Shown in pieces: positions 11,301 through 23,600 of a DNA stretch of 64,000 nucleotides (positions are counted from its first letter, which is position 1; every line of letters starts with the position of its first letter). The stretch comes from Thecamonas trahens ATCC 50062 (taxonomy: Eukaryota > Apusozoa > Apusomonadida > Apusomonadidae). Position numbers and translations under genes: made by a program. The notes under the pieces are model-generated. The model searched no databases, was not told the DNA's origin, and saw only the letters and a list, made by a program, of their open reading frames with translations. Location: the NCBI RefSeq assembly GCF_000142905.1, contig NW_013657653.1, positions 157,649 through 221,648 on the forward strand, written 5' to 3'.

Positions 11301-13424
11301 CAGCGCAAGTGGCGCCCGCGCTGACCGAGTCGATGACATAGGCGTCAAACGAGACGATGGCAATCGAGTTGCCGGGCAGAGCGTGAATGATGAGGCCAGG
11401 CGAAGCCGAGTCAAACAGATGGTCGTCGGCGGCGAGCGTGTAGGCGAGTGGCGAGCCCGCGGCGTCGGTGACGGTCAGCGAGAGGCCGCATGGGAGCGGA
11501 CGACGCGAGAAGCAGGTGTCGTCCAGGTCAACAACAACGGTCAGGTCGTGAGCAACGCCTGATTGAGTGTTGGCGTAGGCGAGGGCAAAGCGGACAGTGT
11601 CGCCGCCGTCAACGTTCTTGGTGGGAGCGGCAACAGGCGTGGCGAGCGCCGAGGTAATGGTCATCGAGGTGGGCGCACCCGATGCAGAGGTACAAAAGTC
11701 AACGTCAAAGGCGTCGAGCCACGCAGATGCATCGCAGGAGGAGCAAGTAGCGGCAGCGGCAGGGTTCGAGGCGGCGATGAGCGAGGCGGCGGCAAGCGAG
11801 ACAAGCGGCTGGCGAATGGCAGCCTTGGATGGGTCCGAGGTAACAAAGATGCCGTTCTCGACTGCAGTGGCCGTGGCCGAGGCGACGGCGAGGTCGGGCG
11901 AGAGGTGATCATCAGCAATGAACGAGCAGCGGATGACAATCTCGCGGGTGACCGACTGCGGGTCCGAGTGTGAGGGGAACGACCAGGAGAGCGAGTTGGC
12001 AGCGCCGTCGACGGCAAAGACCGGGGCACCGAGGACGTCGGTGGCGGTCGAGTCGGGCGCCGGGGCGCAGGACCCGGCCGGCGGAAACGTGCTGGGAGCA
12101 GCATGGTTGTAAACGGTACCGGTCACATCGTGGCGCGGGGCAGGAAGTGCGAGCGAGATGTCAAGCGAGGCCTCGTCAGACGAGATGAGCATGTAGCGGA
12201 GCTCGTAGGTGATGGCGTGGCCAAGGTCGGCGATGGCGAGGGTCGAGGTCGGGACGGCAGCGCCATCGACGCCGACGGTCTCGAGGACGATGGCCTTGGG
12301 CTTGATGGGGCGGCCGGTGGCCGCAGCCGCGGTGATGGGCACGCCCGAAGGGATGATGTCACCCCGCCAGATCGAGTCGGCGGCAATGGCGTCGCCGGTG
12401 ACAAGCGTGGGGTCGGTAGTGACGCGAGTGTCGGTGAAGGCCTCGTTGACGTTAGCAAACGAGATGAGCGACGCCGACTCGCAGCCGTGGAGCTCGCCGG
12501 GGACAGCGCGGTGGGTCGTCATCGAGCCATCCGTCTCAGGGCGAGCATCAAAGCCGACCGACGACATGTCGTAGACAAGCGAGATCGGCGCAGGCGAGCC
12601 CGAGTTGGCGTCGGGGGCGGTGAGCAGGCCGTCATTGTTGGGCGTGGTGCCATCGGCAAGGACGAGCTCAAGGACCTCGATGTTGTTGATGGAAAAGTCT
12701 CGGACATGACGTTCGAGGTTGTCCACGCCACAAGATCGCGCGGGGTGAGCCACTTGGCGCCGGCGGCAAGCGACTGTGGGTAGTCGGACTCGATGGGCAC
12801 GGCCATCGAGGCGAGCATCGGCCGAAGTTCGACGTCAATGGTGTGGACCGACGGCGGGCGGGTGACGCTGGCGCCGGTTGCCGTATCGGTGAGCGTGTAG
12901 CTCGAGAGCGAGACAGTAAAGGTAGCAAAGCGCGGACCGCCGACGACCGGCGCCTGGCCATTGACCGGATCGAGCACAGGCGTCACTCCGTCGGCCTCAA
13001 ACTCGGGCGCCATGAATGGCGCCGTCATCGTGATCGTCGCGTCGGGCGTGAGCGCACCCGCACCGCTGTCGCCAGCAAAGGTGAGCGTGCCGCCGAAGCG
13101 AGCGGTCTCGAGCGTGAGGTTGAAGGCCGAGGTCTGGCACGTCGCCGTGCCGATCTCGCACTCGCCGCCGACGTCAAAGAGCGCGGTGGCTGTGGGGTAG
13201 CCGACAGTGACCGCCAGCGATGAGGCGTCGAGCTCAAAGCCGGTTGGGACGGCCAGATCGATCTTCATCCCGTTGGGGTGGCACGTTCCGGTCGCCATCA
13301 CCGGGCCGGCGACAAACGAGGTCGTCACCGCGAGGTCGGCTCCGAGCACCGTTGGGATGAGCGCGGCTGAGGTCACGAGGATGAGCGCAAGCGCGCGCAC
13401 GGGAAAGGAAGAAGGAAAAAACAT
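5388..13424 (-). CDS. Giant A: single-pass surface protein with VWD-like module, frame broken at five places
   Basis: I read one gene of about 2,680 codons spanning five overlapping frames. It starts at the ATG at 13424 with a clear signal peptide (MFFPSSFPVRALALILVTSA), continues as a long Asp/Thr/Val/Ala-rich beta-type ectodomain with recurring phrases like VDLDDTC and LDIDETW, then has a VWD-like segment near 6900-6980 (YGDPHIRSYDGLDWSF). A membrane span is coded at 5943-6014 (core AILAGVVVAIAAIVVVILF), followed by a Ser-rich tail of about 185 residues. Frame changes occur near 12693-12696, 10994-10996, 10587-10597, 9532-9536 and 6285-6287. Four sit at a homopolymer where one added base restores a continuous protein; the one near 10590 needs a base removed. 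An adhesion or surface-coat role is inferred from architecture only. It could instead be several genes or a decaying gene, but the continuous sense argues against that. Confidence 0.7.
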
Positions 13425-14640
13425 AGTTGACTTGATCAAACGAACAGCTTGTACTGAAGGTGCACAAAGGCTCTTGTCTTTGGAAGAAAAGAGGGTACTA
13501 CAACATGTTGAGAAGAACGCGACGCGAAAATCGCTTCGGCTTTAATCTGCAGCCCACTCGAGCGGGTGTTGCGTTTGCGGACAGGTTGGTACGTTCGCCG
13601 GATTTTGTGCGATGGCGGTCTGCCGAGCGTCTGGGGAAAGGGCTGTCAGGGCGAGGATAGCTCCCACTACGGCTGTATAGTGTAGTTGGCTGAAGTAGGA
13701 GAAATGAAGAAGGCTCGGGTGTGTTGGGGAGCCGCGGGGAGTGCAAATCGCCGTGGGTGGGGGCAAAAAGGACAGCGGGTAAAATATTTGTTCTGTTCCA
13801 TGCGGATGATTGTCAAATTGGCAGCCAGAGCACAAGGTGCGGATGACGGGACGTCGTTCTCCGGCGGCCCAGGAGATGAGTACGGAGCGCAACGAGGTAT
13901 TAGGGAGTTGTACAGCAGATGAACGTGGTTGGCAAGGTTGCCAGCGGGCCGATTGCAGATTGCGCATTGCAAAGAGCTTTGAAGCGCGTGGAGAACCTGC
14001 GCAAGGCTTGCGCACTCGCAAAGCCTCCAAGCTGAAACCTGACGCTGCACTCTGTCCGGTTGGGGGTCAGATCAACTACAATGAGACTGAACAAGGCACT
14101 TAGATGCGCTTGAGTCGATGTAGGGCGGCATACAAGCGCGCGAGCGCGTCGCACGCAGGTCGGCCGAGTCTGTGTCACGGTGGTGCCCCATGGGCTAAAA
14201 CAATGAATTCTATATAAATATATGTAAACGTGACTGTACATATATATATTTTGTGTCAAATTGATTATTTTGAAAGTTGTGCTGTTTTTCAGCAACAAAT
14301 ATATAAAAGTAATATTTTGTCGCGTTTGGGGTGGAAATATGCCTGTTTTTTGTAAGGAGGCTGTGAGACCAAACTGAATGCAGCATCGTTGACTCGCTAT
14401 TGTTGCCGGCAGCATTGTCAGCACACCAGAGATCCTCGCCTTACCCTCAAAACACTCTAACGAGGCCCACCCCGCTGCCCTACGGACTTTCCAGCACTCC
14501 TACATCACCAACCTGCAGCTACAAACAAGGACGTTATGCAGCTTCCGCTGCCACGCCATCTACATGCTGACTTGTCTCCACAGCTGGCTGCTGGGCACAA
14601 AAAAATGTATGATCATCCTGCCACAGCAGATGTGGTTTAG
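13425..14640. other. Intergenic region between the two giant genes, with an AT-rich island
   Basis: This 1.2-kb stretch holds the upstream region of giant A and the 3' flank of giant B. Bases about 14200-14345 are strongly AT-rich (alternating TATATA and ATATAT) in an otherwise GC-rich window. Only short, low-quality frames are present. I see no tRNA-like or other RNA structure that I can support. Confidence 0.6.
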
Positions 14641-17600
14641 TTAGTTCAACGTCGGCTCGTCTTCAGTCACGTCGGCGACAACAGGCGCAAAGCCGCGTGC
14701 CGCAAGGAGAGGAAGCGTGCCGTCAGCCTCGTCATCAACGCCACTGACACCGATCGACCACCGCCCGCCCCGGAGCATTTTGCGCCGCTCCCGGAGAACA
14801 GCGGCATCGAGCGAGCGTCCACGGACTGCAAGGACCGCGGTCGAGAGCCACTGGCCCCAGAACGCGATGCCCCAGAGCGCAACGACTGCCAGCGGCCCGT
14901 GCCCGCGGAGGAGGAAGAGCGCCACGCCGCCGACAATTGCCGACACCGTGGTGGTAACCACTGCATGAAGGGCGAGCACACGCCGCTGCCCGCCCTGCAC
15001 AACGTTCCACACTGGGGCCACGAGCTCGCCGGCCGCCGCGATGGTCCACAGCCCGAGCGAGACGGAGATCGAGACCGCGGCCTGCGACCGCCCGCCGAGC
15101 ACCGCCGCCGAGACTGCTGCGCCAAAGGTGAGCAGGTATCCGAGCCCAGCCACGGCCTTGCTCGCTGTGTCCGGCGAGTCCAGCGCTAGGTGCGCGCCAG
15201 TCATGACCACAACCACCCGTGTCCGCACCGTGTCTAGCACGAGGCCGAGCGCAAGAAGCACGAGGCTTGTCGCCACCACCACCACGCCGGCTCCACTCCG
15301 CAGCGCGTTGGCAAGCGCAGGCACAACAAGGACAAACATCGCGAGGCCAAGCAGAGCACGCGCGAGGCGCGCCACAACAGACGCACCCACGAACCGCCGT
15401 CGCGCGAGCACGTGCGACGCTGCCGCAAGGCCTGCCCCAACGCACGCCGCCGACGCAAGCCCGGCCGCCACGTTCCGCCACATCGTGTCTTGCTTGGGCG
15501 CTGGCGACACAGCCGCGCACTGCACTCCACCGAGGTTCGCCACAGCCTGGTACGCCGCCGCAACAGCGTCCACCGTCGTCGGCGACCACTCTGCAAGCCG
15601 CGCCCGCGAGACAAGCGCAAAGACCACAAACCGCGCCCACCCGAACCGGTCGCCAAACACCTGGTTGAGTCCGTAGTCTAGCCCGCGCTCGGCAAACACA
15701 AACCCGCACAGTGTCGCAATCGCGCACACGCATGCAGAGCCCAGCACAAAGCCCATCAGGCTCACGCTAAACGCCCCACCCGCCCCGCCACCGTCGCCAC
15801 CAAGCACAAGCGGTCCGTACGGGACGCACGCAAGCCCGTCGCGACTCTGCTGAGCGCTCACCGCGCCCACAACCCGCCATTGCGCTGCCGCCGCGCACGA
15901 TTCGAGCTCCGGCGCATCTGTGCACGGGCCGCCAAACAGCGCATCCGCACGGAGCTGCCGCGCCGTGCACTGCGACGACGCGTAGCACGTCCACGAGCAT
16001 CCATCGTCGCCACAGTACTCCAGCCGCATCGCTCCGCCGGCGTTGCTCACAACGCGCGCCTCCTCCACAACAGCCCGCGACGGCTCCCCGTTCGCCACGT
16101 TGACAAGCTCCAGCCGCGAGCCAGACCCGGCAGGCTCAAACACAATTGTCGGCAGCGTGAGCGCCGCGGCGCCAACAAATGCGTCGTCAGTCGACGCTAC
16201 CGTCGACATCCCGCTCCCGACAGCCGTAATTGCCACCCGGGAGAACAACGCACTACCCGGCCGCCCGACCGTCACGTCCACAGCCTTGGCACCAGACGGC
16301 CGAGTCACCTCGACCTGCTCGCCCACAGCACGTACCACCGCCCGTGCGCTGCCACTCGCCGCGCTCGTGTTGAACACCGTCGCGTCGACAGTCACCGCAA
16401 CATCATCGTCGCCGCCCCACACCGTCGTCGCAGGCACGTTACGCTGCTCCGCGCTCGTCGAGCCGAGCGCAACATCGCAGCCGCTTCCCTGAATCGACAC
16501 CGCCGTCCGCATCGCAGCTGTGTCGATCGCCTCAAGTTAAACGCAGCGCCGCCCGCACCAGCAGTGCAGTGCACATCGGCCTTGCTCGCCGCTGCAAACA
16601 CGCCGAGTGCAACGGTAGCCCGCGATGTCTTCCGCGCGCCAACCTCAAACACTGACCCGTCCTCGCGGGTCACATACAGCTCGGCCTCCTCGCCAACAGC
16701 AAGCTTGGCCTCTGACCACACAGCTGTATCGCTGAGCGAGATCCGCGCGCCTTCGGTCGTCACGTTCACCACTGCAGCACTCACCTCAGCCGCAATCCCA
16801 GCCACGCTCACGTTCGTTGCCGTCATCTCCACGTATGACACGCCAAAGAGGCCGGCACCGCATCCTTGCGCCGACGCGGCCGCTGCTGAGCTCACGCCGA
16901 GCTCGCCCACAACCACATCGATCACAACAAGCGACGGCATCGCGTTCTTAGCCACGCCCTCGGCAGACACGACACAGTGATGGTCCACGTCCACCGCTTT
17001 GCCGGCGTCCATAAACACCCGCGTCGTCTCACCCACAAGCCACACAGGCGCCGTCGCCGAAACAATCGCCCCAGACTGCGCCAGCACATCGCCTCCAGCA
17101 ATCACAAGCGGGAACGTAAACTCGGCAGGAAGGATGCTTGTATGCGGCGCGAGCAACACGAGCGCAGTCTCCAGTCCGTCAGGTGCAGGTGCGTCTGCAA
17201 CACGCACCGTGGTGCCCGGCGCGCTGCTCGCGTCGAGGACAAGCACGTCAACGTGCTGCAGCGTCAGCCGCAGCCCACCAACAATCACCCGCCCGTATCC
17301 GCCGTAGCCTAGGTCGTGCACGCTCACGTCGTAAGACGCCGACGTGGAAGGCAGCGCCGGAAGGTGCAGCACAACCGTGCCGTTGCCTCCGTACACTCCA
17401 TGGACAGCAACTGACATTGGCTCGTCCACCGCAGCGAGTGCAATGTCCAACACCCAATCCTTGGCCACTTCGCCCGGGTGGCTGGCAGACGCGGCAGCAA
17501 ACGTGCTCTCGGACGAGACCGGAAGCTGCACAACCTCGATCACCTCCTTGCCGGCAAGGTCAAAGTCGAGATGCCCACCCACAGGTGTCGTCACGTTGAT

Positions 17601-20600
17601 CGTCCGCGGCGAGCCGCCAAAGTAGCCGGCCAGCCACGGATATGTCGACATGTCTGGCGTCCCGCCGAGTAGCGACATCGCGTCGTCCGTCGTTAGCTGC
17701 GAGACAACAAGTGTCGGCTCAGGCCGCCCGAACCCACACGGCACCACTGAGTCACCCTCAAGCAGCGACGGTGAGAGCGAGTCCATCACAGGCGGCGCCC
17801 AGAACACAACAACGTCGGCAGCTCCATCAGCGCCCACAGCCACACGCGTCGGCGAGTCCAGTGGGCCTACAAAGTTGGCAAAGTCCACCCCCTCTCCGAG
17901 ATCCACCTCGAGCGGTGCCGAAGCTCCAGACACCAGGTAGTCCAGCAAGTCAATGCCATTTCCAAGTGATGCGCTCAATGCCACGTTCTGCACCTTGGCC
18001 CCGAGCACGCCGTCCCTCCCACCGCCGGTTGTGATGTTCATCACATATTGGCTGGCGACAGCAGAGTACGCCAGCTGACATGCCGGCAGCCCATCGGTAC
18101 CCGCTGGCACTCCGTTCGCCGCTGCAAGGCCCATCGTCCATGCTGTCGCCGCTGTCGGCGGCCGGAGCAAAACGCCCGATTGCGGCTCTGCCATGCAAAC
18201 CCGGTGCGACGCAAAGTCGAACCACTGGTCCGGAGCACTCGCGCCCGTCGCACTCGCAAGCGTCAGCGACCCACCGCTCGCTGTTCCCACAAACACCGGC
18301 GCCGCAATCGCCGCCAGCGGATGCTTGTTCGACCCGGCAGTCCCAAACGTCACGTCAATCGTCCCGTTCGCCACAACAGCTGCAGACGACGACGCCATCA
18401 CAAGCTTGGCAGCGCCGGCAGACGTGTACAGCACCTCGGTAGACTCGCTGGCCATCACATGCTCGGCTGCAGTGCTGCCCACTCCAAAGTCGACACGCGC
18501 ACGCGCCACGCCAACCATCTCCACACTGAACGAGCTTCCGCTGCCTGCAGCCGGCGTCACCTCGATGAGGCCGTCCGACACCGCGTAGCTCATCGTCCGT
18601 GCATCGTCGCCACCACGCACGTGCACAAACACAGTTCGGTCACTGGCGTCCTCGTTGAACACCCGCACCTTACATCCATACCCGTCGAGCTTCTCGCCGC
18701 CGTTGCCGAGCACAATGTTGTGGAACCCGCTGCCGCGCGGATACACCGTCAGTGTCGAGCTCTCATCACACCCGCGCAGGTCGTACGTCAGCTCATGCTC
18801 GGCGCTCGCACCCACGCCCATCACGTTGACATTCGTCCCCGCCACAGGCGTCGCCACGTACACCATCGTCTCACGCTGCGCATCAGACGCATGCATCTCC
18901 ACGTTGAGTACCTGAATGTCTGCATAGTCCACAGCCCGCGACGGTCCGCTGCCAAAGTGACCCACAACGTTCGTTGCCTGCACATCGGCCATCAGTCCGT
19001 CGCTCGCCAGCGTCACGTTGAACACATTGTCCACACCGCCGTTGCCGTCCACAGACAGCATCGACACAATGCCGGCAAGGTCTGGCACAAGGAACACATC
19101 GTCCGCATCACCACCAGCCACACTCGACGCCGCCAGCGGCGACATCGCCACACCGTCGCTACTTGGCTTCCACTCGAGAACGTCGTCCTCGTCACCAAGC
19201 GACGCAGTCAGCGCCACGTTGTCCACACCGAGTCCCACAATACCGTCGACACCACCGCCGGTCGTCACGCTCATTACGTACCGTGACGGCTGTCCGCCGT
19301 ATGCCAGCTGGCACGCCGGCAGCCCATCGGTCGCCGCGGGAACACCCGCTGCAGCCGCAAGCTCCACCGCCCACGCCGTCGGCTTGACCGTCGGCCGCAT
19401 CGGCGTTGCCGTCTTGGCCTCTGCCTCGCACACCCGGTGCGACGCAAAGTTGAACCACTGGTCCGGGGCACTCGCGCCCGTCGCACTTGCAAGCGTCAGC
19501 GACCCACCGCTCGCTGTTCCCACAAACACCGGCGCCGCAATCGCCGCCAGCGGATGCTTGTTCGACCCGGCAGTCCCAAACGTCACGTCAATCGTTCCGT
19601 TCGCCACAACAGCTGCAGACGACGACGCCATCACAAGCTTGGCAGCGCCGGCAGACGTGTACAGCACCTCAGTTGTCGCGTGGACCATCTTGTGCTCCGC
19701 GACAGTGCTACCTACGCCAAAGTGGACAAGCGCGCGAGCAACAGGTCCGTTGAACACAATCTGCATTCCGTCTGTCTTGCCTGACGCATCTGTCACATGA
19801 ACGCCGCTGTCAGACACAGCATACTTGAGCGCACGCTTGTCCTGCGCTGCATGGACATGGACCGTCACGTCGGCCTTGGCCTCATTGACAATCTCGATAT
19901 CACACTCATAGTCGATGAGCGAGTGGGCTCCGTTGCCCAGGAGCACAGAGTGGCTCCCCTCGCCCTGCACGGTCACAACCAGCTTTGACTCCTTGGTGCA
20001 TCCGCGCAGATCGTAGGTTAGCACCGAGCTGGGCGCACCACCAATGCCAACCAGGTTGACATTGGTACCTGCCACCGGTGCCGCCACATACAGACCAACA
20101 GACTTCTTGCTCGCCGAAGCATGCACGTTGACGTTGAGCGTTTGGATGTTGCCAAATCCGACACCGCGCGATGGGGCCGAGTCAAAGCCGCCGAGGACAA
20201 AGTCGGCCATGATGTCCGCAAACGTCGCATCCTTGGCAAGCGTGACACTGAGGCTGTTGGCATCGCCACCAGCTCCGTTGACCGTGACCAGCGAGCCGAG
20301 AGCCGCGAGGTCAGCAACCTCAAACTTGTCGTCGCCGTCGCCACCGTGAGCAGACGTCTCGGTCCCGGCCGGCACTGCAGCAACCGTAAAGGTTGTCGCC
20401 TGCGACGCCGAGCCCTTCAGCCGCAGCCGCGAGAACACACCCTCGTTACCAAGAGCCACAGAGAGCTCGTTCTTGCCGAGCAGCACCGTCGACGACTCGA
20501 TCCGCACGCTCTCTGTCACAACCTCCACCGCAAGCGTGTCGCCTCCAGATCCAGAGACCGTCACCGCATGCCCGCCGTATGCTGCCAAACTGCCTGATAT

Positions 20601-23600
20601 TGTCACGTTGTTCGCAGTCGACACCGTCACCGCCACCGGACACACCGCGCCTTCGATACCGATCGACGCCCGTTCCACAGGCTCGGTGAGGCTCACACTC
20701 CCGCAGGTCTTGCCCAGTGAGGCACCGGCACCGCTGGCCGCGCTCACCTTGAGTCCACTCGCCACATACGTCGGTGTCCCGCTCGCCGGCGCGTGATACG
20801 CCATCGGAAGCTCGACATGGGCGGTGGCGACCGACGGCAGCGCAACAGGTGTCGAAGACCGCGGCACCACCCGGAAGGCGCCGTTTGTGGATCCAGCAAA
20901 CGTCACAACCTTGGCTGACACTGATGGCACGCCACGGGTCGGCAGCGCCTTACCCACCGGCTGGCCAGGCACCACAAAGGCAAACCAGATCATGCCGTTG
21001 CCGGCATCGTCAATGGTGTACGTCGGCAGCTCACCACTCGCCAGCATCATGCCGCTCGTCGTAGAGTCGACCAGCCCGAGGTTGATCGCTCCCGCACCCG
21101 AAGAGACTGCAGGCACAGACTGCGGATTAAACTTGTGCGTAAAGAGCGTCGTCGACCCGTCCCAGTGGACGACGGTCCAGCATTTGTGGACCACAATGAG
21201 GTGCACACATGCTCGGATGCCCAGCCCGTACTTGAATGTCAGCACAATGCCGCCGTCGAGCGAGTGCATCAGGTTGCCGTGCTTCACCAGCCGCGCAATC
21301 TGGTCAAAAGTGATGACCTCGCCACCGTTCGGGTTGTTGAGCCGGACTGAGACGTCGATCTGGAGCCCGGCGTAGCCGTAGCCCTTGAAGATAAAGACGC
21401 CGACCGAGACCTCGCCGGTCATCGACGCGGTAAAGATGAGCGGGTAGTGCGGCGAGCCGTCCGGGTTGGTGTACGTCACGCCCAAGCCGCGGAACAAGTA
21501 CGACGGGTTCTTGTAGTGGATCGACTCGTAGACCGCATCGTAAGTGAGAGAGACCTCACCGACCGAGACTGTGAGCGCAGCCTTAAAGTCTAGCGAGAGC
21601 ACAACGTGCGGGAACGGCCAGATCGGGATGGGGAAATGCATACCAAGAGCGAGCGTGGCGTCCGGAATGGTGACACCCACAATGGCAAAGTTGGTTCCCA
21701 TCATCATGTCAAGGAGCTTCTCCACCGGATCATGCAGGATGTTGTACTCGATGCCGAACGAGCCCGAGGTCGTCACGCCCGACACAAACGAGGCAATCTC
21801 CTTCTCGTGAGCCTGCGCAACTGCCGAGTTGTACAGAATCTGCTTGGTCTTGGGTGGGAGGTAGCTGTCGGGTACGAGGACTGGCTTGTGAAGCGCAAGC
21901 TCAAACGAGCCGAGCAGTTTGCTCACACCGCAGCCCTCGACGCCGAGCGATGAGAGCTCGTCAGCAACGGCGACAACGTCCATGATCCGTGCGTACGTCC
22001 GGACCGCCGCCACAAGATCGTTGATGTTGCAGTCTGACGTGAGTTCACAAAAGTACCGTGCCACACGAAGGGCGTTAAAGTTGGAGCCAAAGATCTTGGA
22101 CATGCCCGGAATCGGCTTGAGGAGCACGCCTTTGGGGCCAAAGACCTTGTTGAGCGGATCGAGGATCTTGGTAACGTGGCCCATCATGGCGTCGATGTAC
22201 TTGACAAGCATGGTGCCGAGGCACATCTCGACGTCGTTGAGCGCGAGCTTGGTCGGCGTGGTTGACGTCTGCCCGGCCTTGACGTTAAACTCGTACCCGG
22301 CCTTGAACGAGGCCTCGTAGTGGATGAACGCGGTAAGCGCCTCCTGTGGCGTGGTGTGCGCGAGGTCGGCAATGAGTGGACCGGCGCCAAGGAGGCCGCT
22401 ACCGCCCAACTGAGCCGAAATGTCGATGTCGACGTCAGCCTTGGGCTGAAGCGTCAGCGCGAGCGTGCCCTTGAGGTACGTCTCCGCCGGCGTGGTGATA
22501 AGCTCAAAGCCAAGCGGACCAAGCCCTCCGACCAGCTGACAACCGGATGGCATGTCGAGGTCGACGGTCGACGAGAAGGCCGGCTCGACCGGGAGCGTGA
22601 CCGAGACGCCGTGAACCGCCGAGTAAACGAGCGCAATGGAAAAAGTCCAGTCGGCCTCGAGCTGGGCGTTGCACTGGATGTCAAGGTCGAGCAGGCCATG
22701 CGCGCCCCAGTCTGAGTTAACCGAGAACAGCGGACGGAGTGCCGAGTTGCCAAACTCGATCGACCAGGTGTAGCTGCGAGCCTGCGCATCGTGGGCGACG
22801 GTGACCGGCTGCGCCAGGTGCGGGAGGTGCGCGTTGAGCGCGCCGGTCACAATCTCGACCACAATCTCGTCGACAGTTGTCGAGACCGGAATGCCCGCGA
22901 GCTTGTCAACGAGGTCGACCGAGATCTGGTGGATGATCTGCGAGGCAACGGCCGGCCCGGTGATGACCGCGAGCTCGCCATCAAAGAGCGTGGCGAGTTT
23001 CTTGTCGATAAACGCGATTGCCTTGGAGCCAATGATCGAGTCTGGACCAAACATTTGTGCCCGAAGCTTGGCGATCTCGCTTGAGAACGAGGAGAAAAAG
23101 GTGCCAGGATGCGAAAAGAACTCGGCCATCCACGACCGCGAGAGCACCGACTCGAGGTTGGACACAAAGTCGGCGCACTTTGCGTCCGAAGCCGTCGCAG
23201 ATGACGGCTCGGCCAGGTTCGGCACTTCCACAGAAATCTCACACTGTGACGTGTCTACAAACGGAAACGTGACCGTCGCTTCAAAGCCGGCCGAGCCGCC
23301 GAGGACGACCCCGGTGCCCGGCGAGGCGGCGAGAGTGGCGGGTGCCGTCTCTCCCACCGCATCTGTAGCCGCCAGCCATGCCCGCGACTTTGCCACCTGC
23401 GCAGAGAACGGACCAAACTGCAGTTTGAGCTGGCCGTCGTCACTGCCACCGGCAGACGCCCGCACGTACGTCTCGTCCTTGTTGAGCGAGATCTGGATCG
23501 GCCCAGACTCGGGGAAGGTGACGTCGAGAACAAGCGCAACTTCGACCTTGGCCGACACCGCAAGGTTGTTCGATGTCGACACGCCCGCGGCAAGCTCGCC

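Larger units (their letters stand above)
17880..20345 (-). repeat. Two tandem protein-coding repeat units of about 1,233 bp in giant B
   Basis: Two consecutive units of about 411 codons share order and motifs: an acidic GGDxDD start, then the shared phrases NVHAS/NVEMHAS, PVAGTNVN, TYDLRGC, LGNG, FGVGST and VLYTSAGAAK. The offset between matching positions is 1,233 bp. Similarity is moderate over most of the unit and near complete over one block. Confidence 0.8.

Noticed and set aside
5388-13424. Calling giant A a pseudogene
   Set aside because: All breaks are single-base, mostly at homopolymers, with intact codon character and a full signal peptide, membrane span and tail. Sequencing error is the simpler reading, but it is not proven.
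18048-19286. Plus-strand frame of 412 codons across the giant B repeats
   Set aside because: It repeats because the DNA repeats. The composition (His/Arg-rich) is an antisense by-product of the minus-strand gene.
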